Part shown: positions 45,330 through 55,159 of the stretch, in pieces
Numbering within the stretch: the first letter of the stretch is position 1
How the letters are laid out: the number at the start of each line of letters is the position of its first letter
Source of the DNA: Hyphomicrobiales bacterium
GTDB taxonomy: Bacteria > Pseudomonadota > Alphaproteobacteria > Rhizobiales > Rhizobiaceae
Direction: 5' to 3'
Assembly: GCA_900472625.1 (NCBI GenBank)
Contig: UCIT01000001.1
Coordinates: forward strand, 62,001 to 126,000
DNA: 64,000 nt
Notes under the pieces: generated by a model
Told to the model about the DNA's origin: nothing
Database searches by the model: none
The model's input: the letters and a program-made list of their open reading frames with translations, nothing else
Position numbers and translations under genes: made by a program

Positions 45330-45824
45330 ATGAAGACGATCATCGTCGGCGCGCTTCTCGCCGCCATCATGCCAGGCATCAGCCATGCCAAGACGCTTGA
45401 ATTTCCAAGCGATGCGCCGGTCGCGCAGATCGCTATTCCCGATAGCTGGTCTCCTGAAGAGACGGAAACTGGCATCCAAGCGACATCCGACGATTCCGCC
45501 ATTTACCTCTCCATTGACGTGGCTGAAGGCAAGAGCGTCGACAAAGTCATCGACGATGCGATCGCTTTCCTTGACAAGAACGGCGTGAAGGTCGACGGCT
45601 CCACGCAGAAGAAGTCGGATGAAGCCATCAACGGCATGGACATGACAAGCTTCGACTGGACAGGCACCGATAGCGACGGCGCCGTCAACATCGGTATTTC
45701 CCTCGTCTCTCCCAAGCCGGATAAGCTGCTTGTCATCACCTACTGGGGATCGAAGGGCACCCAGGAGGCGCATGGCCCCGAACTCCAGGCGATCATCACG
45801 TCGCTGAAGCCCGCTGCCGAATAA
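45330..45824 (+). CDS. Small secreted protein of unknown function
   Basis: A 164-residue protein with a clear signal peptide (TIIVGALLAAIMPGISHAKT) and a mature part of about 144 residues. It is acidic, with alternating strands, for example VAQIAIPDSWSPEETETGIQ and LDKNGVKVDGSTQKKSDEAI. No catalytic motif is recognizable and cysteines are absent from the mature chain. GAGGA precedes the ATG. It sits between the RND terminator and another small exported protein with about 50 bases between them, so the two may be cotranscribed. I do not recognize a family. Confidence 0.8.
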   Translation: MKTIIVGALLAAIMPGISHAKTLEFPSDAPVAQIAIPDSWSPEETETGIQATSDDSAIYLSIDVAEGKSVDKVIDDAIAFLDKNGVKVDGSTQKKSDEAINGMDMTSFDWTGTDSDGAVNIGISLVSPKPDKLLVITYWGSKGTQEAHGPELQAIITSLKPAAE

Positions 45825-45875
45825 CATTGCGTGGGTGCCGCATCTTCGGGTGCCGCCTGCATTCAGAGGCCAACG

Positions 45876-46289
45876 ATGCGCTCTTTCCGATCACTGTATT
45901 TCTTGGCGTTGTTTGTAGTCTTGGCCGCCATGCCTGCCGTGGCTGACGATTACAAGGCCGCCAGCAACACCGCCATGTCGGTCACCGGCGACGTGTCGAT
46001 GGACGATTTCAGCATCACGTTCGAGACCGGGGATGAGCTCGCATTCTCAAGCCTTGTCGCTGATCATTTCATCGTCGACGGCGAGCGCGTTCCGGCCTCG
46101 GTCTACCGTGTGGCCGATCCGGACGACCCCGAGCTTCTGAACGGGAACCGCTTGTGCGGTTCGGGCCCGGTGACCTATATCGCGAGCTGGACGGCTGGCG
46201 AAGGCTTGTCGGCCATTGCGGTGTTTACCGGTAATCGGGCGCCAAAAAGCTCGGATCAGATGTGCGCGTCCTACACATTCGAGGATTAG
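45876..46289 (+). CDS. Small secreted protein of unknown function
   Basis: A 137-residue exported protein. The ATG at 45876 (AGAGG upstream) gives a good signal peptide (RSLYFLALFVVLAAMPAVADD), so the longer frame from 45831 is rejected. The mature part is about 114 residues and has two cysteines (NRLCGSGP and DQMCASYTF), perhaps a disulfide, with predicted beta strands such as FSITFETGDELAFSSL and GPVTYIASWTAGEGLSAIAVF. Function unknown. Confidence 0.75.
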   Translation: MRSFRSLYFLALFVVLAAMPAVADDYKAASNTAMSVTGDVSMDDFSITFETGDELAFSSLVADHFIVDGERVPASVYRVADPDDPELLNGNRLCGSGPVTYIASWTAGEGLSAIAVFTGNRAPKSSDQMCASYTFED

Positions 46290-46338
46290 CCGCAGAGGCG
46301 TTGCCGGGTTATGTGTCGGTGCGGGCTCCGGCTCGTGA

Positions 46339-46656
46339 TCACGATCGATCGCCACCCGCCAGGAAAGGCTCCGGCTGAGTATCGTAAGCGATCTTTGCTT
46401 CTTCCGCGGCCGCCAGAAAGACAAGCCGCGCCTCTTCGGGCGATGCATTGCCGATCGCAACTCCGTCGCATAACTGCAGGGCTGAGAAATAGGCTTTCCC
46501 GTCGGCGACCGGCCAAGTGTTGAAAAGTATGCGCAAAGCATCACGGGCGCTTCTGATCGTTTGCGCCGACCTGCCGCCACGGCAGGCGATCATCACAGGT
46601 ATTGCCCACGGCCGACTATCCAACGTGAGTGTCCTAAAATATCGCCGAAGCTGCAA
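46339..46656 (-). CDS. DUF982 family protein
   Basis: A 105-residue protein matching the small DUF982 family of rhizobia: PWAIPVMIACRGGRSAQTIRS, then SARDALRILFNTWPVADGKAY and SPEEARLVFLAAAEEAKIAY. Members are usually 80-100 residues, so the true start may lie some residues downstream of 46656; no clear RBS decides this. The function of DUF982 is unknown. It is convergent with the secreted-protein gene ending at 46289. Confidence 0.8.
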   Translation of the reverse strand: MQLRRYFRTLTLDSRPWAIPVMIACRGGRSAQTIRSARDALRILFNTWPVADGKAYFSALQLCDGVAIGNASPEEARLVFLAAAEEAKIAYDTQPEPFLAGGDRS

Positions 46657-46764
46657 ACGCAGTCGGAAAGACGCAACCTTGAATTATATATTGTATTGCG
46701 CATGAGTTGAGCGTGGTCAAGTCTGACGGTTGGCGCATTGTCATAAACTGTCAGGGCCAGGCAT

Positions 46765-46802
46765 AAAAAAAACCCGGCGCGAGGGGCGGCGCCGGGCTTT
46801 TT
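46765..46802 (-). terminator. Bidirectional-looking intrinsic terminator
   Basis: Stem CCCGGCGC (46773-46780) pairs with GCGCCGGG (46789-46796) around an 8-base loop. It is flanked by eight A on the left and five T on the right. On the minus strand it gives a hairpin plus T8, which should end the transcript of the small gene at 46943-47161. Confidence 0.9.
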
Positions 46803-46942
46803 GTCGGACTGCTTTGGGCTTGCTGATCCAAGCAACGCGGATTTCATGACGTTGCAATTGTAAAACTCGCGAGCGTCCCAAAGGTTCCACTCAATCTTGC
46901 AACCTATCTTTTATCAGGATCGACGCTCGGGCTGAATCGTGA

Positions 46943-47161
46943 TCAATCCTCGGTCGCGCCGTTCATCAGGCCGTCGTAGACTTCAAGCATGGCGTCGGCG
47001 ATGGCCTGCCCCAATGCGTTGCCGGCGACGCCAATCGCCGCGTCGTCCATGTCGCGGGCGGCAAGTGCCAGCGCTGTGCCTTCTTCGCTGACAACGAGTT
47101 TGGCGCGCTCAATCGCCCAAAGCGCGAAGTCACTGCGGTTGTCGATCGTCACGGTTTCCAT
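46943..47161 (-). CDS. Small protein of unknown function
   Basis: A 72-residue acidic, alanine-rich, mostly helical protein (ALWAIERAKLVVSEEGTALAL, then VAGNALGQAIADAMLEVYDGL). A good RBS (GGGAG) lies eight bases before the ATG and a strong terminator lies 140 bases downstream, so this is likely a real expressed gene. No family recognized. Confidence 0.65.
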   Translation of the reverse strand: METVTIDNRSDFALWAIERAKLVVSEEGTALALAARDMDDAAIGVAGNALGQAIADAMLEVYDGLMNGATED

Positions 47162-47345
47162 GGAGAACTCCCTGTCATCTGTCTGCGTCTTCTGTGGCCG
47201 CTCAATAACCGCTTTTTCAAGGGTTTCGAAGTGCGCTCTCGGAAAATTCGAAGCAGCGTCTCAAAACATCACATCCTCGAACGGCGCGCCGCACTGATTG
47301 CGGCCTTCCGGCCTGTGTGTCGACACAGTGCAGACAGTCTGCTCT

Positions 47346-47549
47346 TTAGTTGGGGTCGAGGTTCTTCATGCCGTGACGAGTATGTCGCTGTTCAACGATC
47401 TGGCGCATCTGTGCCAGTCGGAGTTCAAGCGCTGTCCTGTCCATCGACGCGGGCAGCTTGCTGAGTTCATCCGCAAGGATATCAATTTCCTTGAGGAGAA
47501 ACGGGAGATCGAAACCTTCATGTTCCATGTTTTCCGCCATGCCATTCAT
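47346..47549 (-). CDS. Possible small helical protein of unknown function
   Basis: About 67 residues, charged and helical (LLKEIDILADELSKLPASMDRT, then LELRLAQMRQIVEQRHTRHG), with amphipathic periodicity that suggests a real short protein. The start is unclear: ATG codons at 47570, 47549, 47540 and 47528 are all in frame and none has a strong RBS. Kept at low confidence. Confidence 0.4.
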   Translation of the reverse strand: MNGMAENMEHEGFDLPFLLKEIDILADELSKLPASMDRTALELRLAQMRQIVEQRHTRHGMKNLDPN

Positions 47550-47845
47550 GCAAGCGATTCTTGCCTGCATCGATTTACATGCTTCGTTGCCATGCCCGGC
47601 GGAGTGTCATTCGACGTCCTTAATATCCAATAAACTATATGGATCTCCGTTCTGAAATGACACGTGGGATTGGGGTTTAACATCGATCCACGGCTTTTTA
47701 TTTTCAAGCTTTGAAAGAAAATGGCCTTTTGAGCAGCCGTTGTCCCCTAGAGAACGGCACAAGTGAGTACCGCGCCGGACGAACTGCCGTGCCGGGGCCG
47801 CCTGCGAGGGCTGCACCCTCGCTTCTCACTTTCTGTGTACGAAAA
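47550..47845. other. AT-rich intergenic stretch with a hairpin
   Basis: About 300 bases without a supported gene. The left half is AT-rich. A perfect 7-bp stem GCGAGGG/CCCTCGC (47804-47810 with 47816-47822) is followed by a pyrimidine-rich tract, perhaps a terminator for rightward transcripts. The terminator of the flavoprotein operon follows immediately. Confidence 0.4.
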
Positions 47846-47873
47846 AGATCGGACCGCCGAAGCGGTCCGATCT
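47846..47873 (-). terminator. Intrinsic terminator of the gltB-like/cysJ-like operon
   Basis: A 12-bp perfect stem (arms AGATCGGACCGC and GCGGTCCGATCT) with a CGAA tetraloop lies four bases beyond the flavoprotein stop. On the minus strand it runs into TTTTT. Confidence 0.95.
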
Positions 47874-47877
47874 GGTG

Positions 47878-49653
47878 TCAGTAAACGTCGCGGACGTAGC
47901 GTTTCTCGCGTTTCAGGAGGTTGACGTATTCCGATGCGGCCTCCGCTGACCGTCCTCCATGGGTCGCCACGACGTCATGCAAAGCCTGATCAACGTCCTT
48001 GGCCATCCTGGTCGCATCGCCGCAAACGTAGAAATGACCGCCTTCTTCCAGCCAGGCATAAAGCGCCTTGCCGTTCTCGCGCATTCGCGTCTGCACATAC
48101 ACCTTCTCGCTCTGATCACGAGAAAAGGCGAGGTCGAGGCGCGTCAGCAGGCCGGTGCTGCTCATCTCGGTCAGTTCGTCCTCATAGATGAAGTCGTCGG
48201 CGCGGTGCTGGTCGCCGAAGAACAGCCAGTTTCGCCCCTTGGCGCCGCGTGCTTGGCGTTCCTGCAGGAAGGCGCGGAACGGCGCGATGCCGGTGCCGGG
48301 CCCAACCATGATGGCTGGTGCCGTATCATCACCGGGGACGCGGAACGCCTTGTTCTGCGAAACAAAGATCCCCGCCTTCGCCCCTTCTACCTGAGCGGCG
48401 AGATACGTCGAGCACACCCCACCGTGTTCGCGACCGTTGGTCGTGTAGCGCACGCTGGCGATCGTCAGATGGACGCGGCCATCTGCAGCCAGCGGGCTCG
48501 ATGAGATCGAATAGGCGCGGTGCTGCAGCGGCTTCAGAAGCCCGACGAAATCGGACGCCGTCATTGCGTTTGCTGGCAGCAATTGGAGAAGATCGAGCGT
48601 ATCCTTGCCCCAGAGCCAGCTTTCAAGTGCTTCCTTGTCGCCGTGGCGGAGGATATGGCTCAATTCCTCGTGGCCGGCGCGCTTTTCGATTTCGGCGATC
48701 AGTTCGCGGGATGGCGTCGAGATCTCGAAGCCGGTCGCCAGTTCTTGGCCGATAGAGTGGGACAGACTTGCGACTGAGGTGTCAGCGCTCGCCCCCAGCT
48801 GTTGTAGGATGGCCGAGACCAGTTCGGTGTTGTTCACAGGCATGACGCCGAGCGCATCGCCGGCTTCATAGGAGATGCCGCTGTCGCCGAGGTCGAACTC
48901 GAAGTGGCGGATTTCCTTGGCCGACGTGGCGCCGGACAGCAATCTGTTTACGGCGACGACAGACGAATAGGGCGACTTGCGGTTCCACTGCGATTTCTCG
49001 CGAACGGGGAGGGCGATGGCTTCCGCAGGCGCGGCCGGTTCGCTCTGCCCGCCATCGACGGCCGCTGCAAGCGGCATCGCTTCGCCAACCCAGGCGGCGG
49101 CGGCGTCCTCGTAGTCGATGTCGCAGTCGAGCCTGTTGGTCATGCGGTGGGCACCGAGCTGTTCCAACCGGGTATCGATCAGCTTGCCTGCCTGGCAGAA
49201 ACCGTCATAACCGGTGTCGCCGAGCGCCAAGACACCGAAGTTCATGCTCTCCAGCCGCGGTGCCGTCTCTGCCGACAGTGCTTCCCAGAAAAGCTGGGCA
49301 TTGTCGGGCATTTCCCCCTCGCCATAGGTGGAGGCCACAATGATGACTCGCTTCATCGTGGCGAAGCGTGCCATGTCGACATCGTCGAGCGCCTCGACGG
49401 CTGGCTGCATGCCGGCTGCGCGTGCGGCAACCGCGGCATCCATGGCGACGCCCTCGGCATTGCCGGTCTGGGTTCCGTAAAGGATATGCAGAGGACTTGC
49501 CGCCTTCTGTTGCGGGGCGTTCGCCACCGCAGCGCTGCCGTCGCCATCCATTGCCAGGCGCGAATGCAGCCCGGCCAGGAAGCCGGATAGCCAGGCGCGC
49601 TGGTCGCCGTTGAAGGGGGCGTCGGCAGGGATGTAGGGTACTTTCATCGTCAT
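47878..49653 (-). CDS. CysJ-like NADPH flavoprotein (diflavin reductase) coupled to a glutamate-synthase-like gene
   Basis: A 591-residue diflavin reductase similar in layout to sulfite reductase alpha subunit CysJ (599). A flavodoxin domain binds FMN at about 55-195 (ILYGTQTGNAEGVAMDAA, VASTYGEGEMPDNAQLFW, LALGDTGYDGFCQAGK). The FAD domain has RAYSISSSPLAADG and GGVCSTYLA, the NADPH domain MVGPGTGIAPFRAFLQERQA and WLFFGDQHRADDF, and the C-terminus ends RYVRDVY as in CysJ. It starts in an ATGA overlap with the end of the glutamate-synthase-like gene; no cysI hemoprotein gene is present. The arrangement suggests it feeds NADPH electrons into the GltB-like protein instead of sulfite reductase, which is inference. 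A terminator follows at once. Confidence 0.9.
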   Translation of the reverse strand: MTMKVPYIPADAPFNGDQRAWLSGFLAGLHSRLAMDGDGSAAVANAPQQKAASPLHILYGTQTGNAEGVAMDAAVAARAAGMQPAVEALDDVDMARFATMKRVIIVASTYGEGEMPDNAQLFWEALSAETAPRLESMNFGVLALGDTGYDGFCQAGKLIDTRLEQLGAHRMTNRLDCDIDYEDAAAAWVGEAMPLAAAVDGGQSEPAAPAEAIALPVREKSQWNRKSPYSSVVAVNRLLSGATSAKEIRHFEFDLGDSGISYEAGDALGVMPVNNTELVSAILQQLGASADTSVASLSHSIGQELATGFEISTPSRELIAEIEKRAGHEELSHILRHGDKEALESWLWGKDTLDLLQLLPANAMTASDFVGLLKPLQHRAYSISSSPLAADGRVHLTIASVRYTTNGREHGGVCSTYLAAQVEGAKAGIFVSQNKAFRVPGDDTAPAIMVGPGTGIAPFRAFLQERQARGAKGRNWLFFGDQHRADDFIYEDELTEMSSTGLLTRLDLAFSRDQSEKVYVQTRMRENGKALYAWLEEGGHFYVCGDATRMAKDVDQALHDVVATHGGRSAEAASEYVNLLKREKRYVRDVY

Positions 49654-52600
49654 ACTCGGCTGGTTCTTGCTGTGGCAGTCAGGTCGGAGAAGGCGCGCTG
49701 GGCGAACAGCTCCTCGAAGCTCGGCAGGCGGCCGATTTTCTCGATGTTGCGAGCGTGCCGATGGATGATCCAGCCATAGGTGCCGGGGCTGTCCATCGAC
49801 AGAATGTTGCGGCGTGACAGGGCTTCCGTGTAGTCGGCGAGCCGCTTGGCAGCGATCATCACCGCCAGCTGCTCGTCCGTGTAACCATCGACGGCATCAC
49901 GGGAATGACGCATGAGCTTGCTCATCAGCGCGAAATCCTCGGTCAACAACAAATTGCGCACCGCCTTCTCGACGGCGGGCTCAGAAGGTCCGAGTGCATT
50001 CGGTACGCGCGCCATGGCCAGACCCTGCGCCATGGATAGGACCGTGTAGTTGTTCAGAAGCGCGAACATGTCCTCGGTATCTGTCTCCCCATATCCCGGC
50101 ACGCGGCCGTTCAGCACAGCCTTGCGGTCGCGATAGGCGAGCTTGAACTTGCGCACCTGATGGGCGGCCAGCGCCGACGCGAGCTCTTCGATCAGCTCCT
50201 TGCGCGGCTTTGCGTTCAGGATCGCATCGCTGTCCTGATAGAGCAGCAGCGCCCGCGGCATGCCGTAGACGAAATTATGCTGCTCGCTTTCCCAGTTCTC
50301 CAGCAACCACCGCGCCTTTGCCGAGCCCGTCTCGGCGAAGTGCCAGGTTAGCAGCATGTGGACGGCCTGATTGTGGATCGCGGCCTGCTCGCCGTCGTCG
50401 GAGATCGAGCCGATCAAAATTGAGTCATGGCTGACCTTCTTCGGCAGATCGCCATAGGGGTCGTACTGATAGACGAAACCGCCGCTCATGCCGTTTCCAA
50501 AACCCTTGCCGAAGCTTCCGAGGTTGAGAACAGCACCGTTGGTCATGTATTCGCAGCAGAAATCGCCCACGCCTTCGATGACAGCGGTCGCTCCCGAGTT
50601 GCGTACCGCAAAGCGGTCGCCGGCTTGGCCTTCCACGAAAGTCCGGCCGCCGGTAGCACCGAACAGTGCGAAGTTGCCGATCAGCACGTTGCCGCCGGCC
50701 TCGTCGGAGCCGCCGCCCGGGGAGCGTACGACGATGGTGCCGCCGCATGCGCTCTTCCGACCCCGTCGTTGCAGGTGCCGGTATGGGTCAGCACCATGCC
50801 GTCATTGCAGAAGGCGCCATAGGACTGACCGGCGGATCCGGAGGTGGCAATATTGACGGTGCCCGGCTCGAGGAAGCGGCGACCGCGTTCGTCCTGACGC
50901 ACGGATGGCAGGGCGGCAGCGGTGGCGTCGTCGAGTTCGTAGTTCAGCATGCGCTCGATATCGACAGCCAGCTGTCCGCCAACGCTCTTGTTGCAGTTGT
51001 TGAGGAAGCGGTTGCCGCCGAGCTCGATGCCGGACTTTCCGCTTTCGATCAGGGCCGACCGCACGAGATCGAGGAAGCCGTCATCGACGGCATAGTCCTT
51101 CTCCATGTAGACGGGATCGGTGATCTTCACCTCCTCGACCACGGCAAGCATCGCGCGGAGGTCAAGCTGCCCGACGCTCGAGGGGTGGTCGAGGAGATGA
51201 AGAAGATCCGAGCGTCCACGGGCGGCGCGCAGCGACGGCATTCCGAGGTCTGCCAGCAGCTCGCGGGTCTCGTGGGCGATGTTCAGCAGATACTGTGCCA
51301 GCGCGCGCGGATCGCCGTTGAAGACCTCTTGATTCGTGGTTAGCCCGGCCGGGCACTTGATGTTGCAGTTCTTGGCCATCACGCACTTCAGCATCATCAG
51401 CGCCGTAGTGCCGAACTCGAAGCTGTCGCCGCCGAGTAGCGCCGATTTGATAACGTCGCTCGCGGTCTGGTGCGCACCCGAGCAGCGCAGCGTCACCTTC
51501 TCGCGCAGGCCGTTGGCGCAAAGCGCCTGATGCACCTCGGCGATGCCGATCTCGGCAGCACGGCCGGTGTACTTGAGGCTGGTGACGGCGGCGGCGCCGG
51601 TGCCGCCGGTGTTGCCGGCAACGTTGATGACATCGGCGCCCGCCTTGGCAACGCCGACGGCGATGGTACCGATGCCTTCCGACGAGACCAGCTTGACGAC
51701 AACGCGCACGCGCGCGGCCTTGGCGTCGTGGATGAGCTGCGCCAGATCCTCGATCGAGTAGGTGTCGTGGTGCGGCGGCGGCGAGACGAGCTCGACACCG
51801 GGCGTGCCGCCGCGGGCGGCGGCGATCTCGACAGTCACCTTGGGAGAGGGCAACTGCCCACCTTCGCCAGGCTTGGCACCCTGGCCGATCTTGATCTCGA
51901 TCTCTTCCAGCATTGGATCCGCGAGGTAGCCCGCCCAGATGCCGAAACGACCGGAGGCGAACTGCTTGATCTTCGAGGCGCGGATGGTGCCGTAGCGCGA
52001 CAGGTGCTCGCCGCCTTCGCCGGAGTTCGACATGCCCCCGGCCATGTTTGTGCCGTGGGCCACCGCTTCATGGGCGGCGGCCACAAGTGCGCCGTGGCTC
52101 ATTGCGCCGGAGGCGAGCAGCGGGGTGATCTCGCTTGCCTTCTGGACCTCTGTCATCGGGATGCTGCGCGGTGCCGTGCGCAACAACGAGAGATAATCGC
52201 GTGCCTGACCGGTCGCATGTACGGCAAGCGCGCCACCTTCGATCCAGTGGCCGGTGATGTCTGTCTTGAAGCGGATCACCAGCGATTGCCCGAGTGCTGC
52301 CAGCAGCGTCAGTTGGCTGGCATTGGCGGTTGTCAGCTGCAGCCGGAATTCCTCTTCGCCGATACGCTCGCAAGAAAGGCCGCGCACCATGAATGAGTTG
52401 TTGCCCTTGCGGGAGAAGCGGCCCATCTCACGGCGAAAGTCTTCGGGGCTGGTGCAGAAGCTGATATCGGCCGGCAGTTCCAGCACGTCACGCAGGGCGG
52501 CGGGGCGGCGCATGCGCTCCTCCATCATCATCCGCGCAAAAGCGCGATAACCGGGCGTGATCGCGAAGTGGTCGATCGCCTCCGGCGTCAGCTTCTCGAA

Positions 52601-55159
52601 ACTGGTGCTGAAGTACGCCGCGTCGTTGAGGCCAAAGGCATCCTCCAGCCGGTTCAGCGGCAGCAGACGAAAGACGTCCGATTGGTCGGCGTCGCCGGGT
52701 GCCCCATCGAAGTCGATCTTCTCTTCCGTCATATCGACGAAGCCGCGCACCGCGGTCGTGCCGTAGGAGTGCCCGGCGCCCTCCGCGCGCTCCTTGAAAA
52801 GCCCCAGCAACGGAATCTCGTTTTCGCTCTTCACGGTCAGCGCCCGCGTATGCCAGTCGCAGACGGCCTGCGAAATCACGGCAAAATCCACACCGCCGAC
52901 GGGCGTCTTGACGTTCGGGAAATAACGTCTCAGCACCGGATCGTTGGTGTCGAGGAAGTTCGGCTCGAAGAACTCGCCACCGATGTAGCTTTCGGCGGTG
53001 CAGAGGCCGACCTTGCCCATCGTCTTCATCAAAGACTTCTCGGCGGCCTTGGCAAAGCGCTTGAACGCCTTGTCGGCGTCGGCGCCGAACTTTTCCTCGG
53101 CCCGGAACTGGACGCCGAGCGGATAGACCGCCGCAGCGCCAAAGCCGAGCGCCGCTGCAATATGGTGCGACGAGGACATCTGGCCGCTTTCGGCGATGAC
53201 TGAAACCCGCAAGCGCAGGCCGGTTTCGATCAAACGCTGATTAAGTGCCGAGATGACGATGATCATCGGCAGTGCCGCCCGGTCGCGGGCCACGTGACGG
53301 TCGGTCACGACGACGATGCCGCCTTCTTCCGCCGCAAACGCTTCGACGGCATCACAAAGCCTGGAGATCGCCAGCTCAAGGGCATTCTCGTTGGCCTTGG
53401 CGTCGCCGACGACAGGGGTGTAGAGCATCTCGAAACGGCGCAGCGGCGTTTCCGTCTGCTCGCGGATCTTCAGCATGTCGAGATGTGTCAGAATCGGCGA
53501 GCGCACGACGATCTGCCGCGCGGCCTTGGCGCCGATGTTCGGTTTTGCGCCGAGCGCCACGCGCAACGTCATGCCGTCGGCTTCGCGGATGCTGTCGAGT
53601 GGCGGGTTGGTGACCTGCGCGAAACGCTGCGAGAAATACTTGGCGACGCCGCCTTCCTGATCAGAGAGCGCGTTGATGGCGTTGCCGTATCCCATGGCCG
53701 AGATCTTTTCGGCGCCGGTGGCCAGCATCGGATCCATCAGGAACTTGAAGCTCTCCTGGTTGTGAGAATAGGCAACGTAGCGCTGGTAGCGTTCCAGGTC
53801 ACCATTGTAGCGCAGCGGCGATCCCTGCTGGTCGGCGGGAATCTCGGGCAGGTCTTCCAGGCGCACGCGGGACTCGGTCAGCAGCGTCTTGTAGTCGCGT
53901 TGCGCCGCCAGCATTTCGAGCGCCTCGCTCGTGGCGAAGGCGCGGCCAGCGGCGTGATCGAAGTACAGCATGCCACCAGCTTCGATCCGGCCGCGGCTGA
54001 GCACGCTTTCCGGCGGGAACGCGATCTGGCCGGCTTCGGACATCACGCAGAGGTATTCCGATGTTTCGACGGTGCGCAACGGCCGCAGGCCGAGGCGATC
54101 AAGCCTTGCGCCGACGATGGTACCGTTGCCGAAGATCAGGGCTGCCGGGCCGTCGTTCTTTTCCTCATAAAGCGAGAAGTATTCGAACATGGCACGCACG
54201 TCTTCCGACAGCGTGTCGTCGTTCTCCCAGGCTGGCGGCATCATCGACACGACAGCGGTGACGAGATCGAGACCCTCTTCCATCACCCGGCTCTGCAACG
54301 TCTGATCGAGCCGGCAACTGTCGGACTGACCCTTCGGGCGAATGATCGCCGAATTGCGCGCAAGCGCGATCGCCGCTTCGGAAAGCCGGTTCTTCTTGTC
54401 GGTGTTCAGCTCGCCATTGTGCGCCATCAGTCGGAAAGGCTGCGCCATCGACGGATGCGGGTCGGTGTTGGTCGAAAACCGCGTGTGGAAATACATGGTG
54501 TGGATTTCATGCGCCGGGTTCACCAGGTCGCTAAAATAGGGCAGCACCTCGTTCGAGTTCAGGCGGCCTTTGAAAACCTGGGTGCGGGCGCTGAGCGACA
54601 GCGGGTAGAAACCGGCCAGCGCCGGATCGGTGTATGCGATCGCCTCGATTGCCAGCAGTGCCTTGTGGATGCGCCAGTCGAACTCCGGCAGGGTCTTCAC
54701 GGCATCCGGCGCAGCGAAAATCCACTGGCGGATCGGCAACTGGTGGCGCACGGCGGCGGGGCGGATTGCGCTGTTGTCGATCGGCACCTCGCGGATCAGC
54801 AGCACCGGAAAGCCCTGCTCGGCAAACGCGCTTTCGATGATTTCGGTGGCGCGCTGGTGTTCGCCCAGATCGTTCGGCAGGAAAAAATTGCCGACGCCGA
54901 AGCGGCCGAGCTCAAGGTCCGGGTTGCCGGTCAGTCCACGAAAGAACGACAGGGAGAGATCGACCGAGATGCCGGCGCCGTCGCCGACACCTTCCGCCGA
55001 CATGCCGCCGCGATGGGGTACTGCACAGAGCGCTTCGTGGCCGCGTTTCAGCACGTCATGGGTCTGGACGCCGTCCTTGCGGGTGATGAAGCCGACACCA
55101 CAGCTGCTCTTGTCTTCGGTGATGTCGTAGAGGCCCGTGACCTGCTCTGGTGCGTTCAT
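49650..55159 (-). pseudogene. Divergent glutamate synthase large subunit (GltB-like), interrupted by a one-base deletion
   Basis: The frame from 55159 (AAGGAG upstream) reads 1492 codons but changes character after about residue 1467. The true C-terminal part continues in another frame from about 50755 to 49650, making about 1836 residues in all. Domains are: amidotransferase with catalytic Cys20 (SSCGVGFITRKDG, normally exposed by propeptide cleavage), the central domain, the FMN-binding synthase domain (VAKAGADVINVAGNTGGTGAA), 3Fe-4S cysteines 1259, 1265 and 1269 (CVMAKNCNIKC), and the GXGXG beta-helix (FAVRNSGATAVIEGVGDFCCEYMTNGAV). The cluster spacing x5/x3 is one residue shorter than the usual x5/x4. 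A C-terminal extension of about 150-200 residues exceeds normal GltB (about 1500-1575). It is coupled to the CysJ-like gene; no gltD is nearby. It could be intact if the deletion is a sequencing error. Confidence 0.88.
50753..50757 (-). other. Frameshift site in the gltB-like gene
   Basis: On the minus strand the sequence GTCGGAAGAGCGCATGC reads VGRAHA and loses homology. Adding one A (GTCGGAAAGAGCGCATGC) restores VGKSACGGTIVVRSPGGG, which continues seamlessly into NVLIGNFALFGATGG. The simplest event is loss of one A in a short A-run. Confidence 0.85.

Noticed and set aside
46047..46580. A 177-codon minus-strand frame
   Set aside because: It covers both the secreted-protein gene and the DUF982 gene in a different frame and has no family character.
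50425..50748. A 107-codon minus-strand frame near the gltB-like break
   Set aside because: It is the third frame of the same strand; the real continuation of GltB is in the 49650-50687 frame with clear GXGXG motifs.
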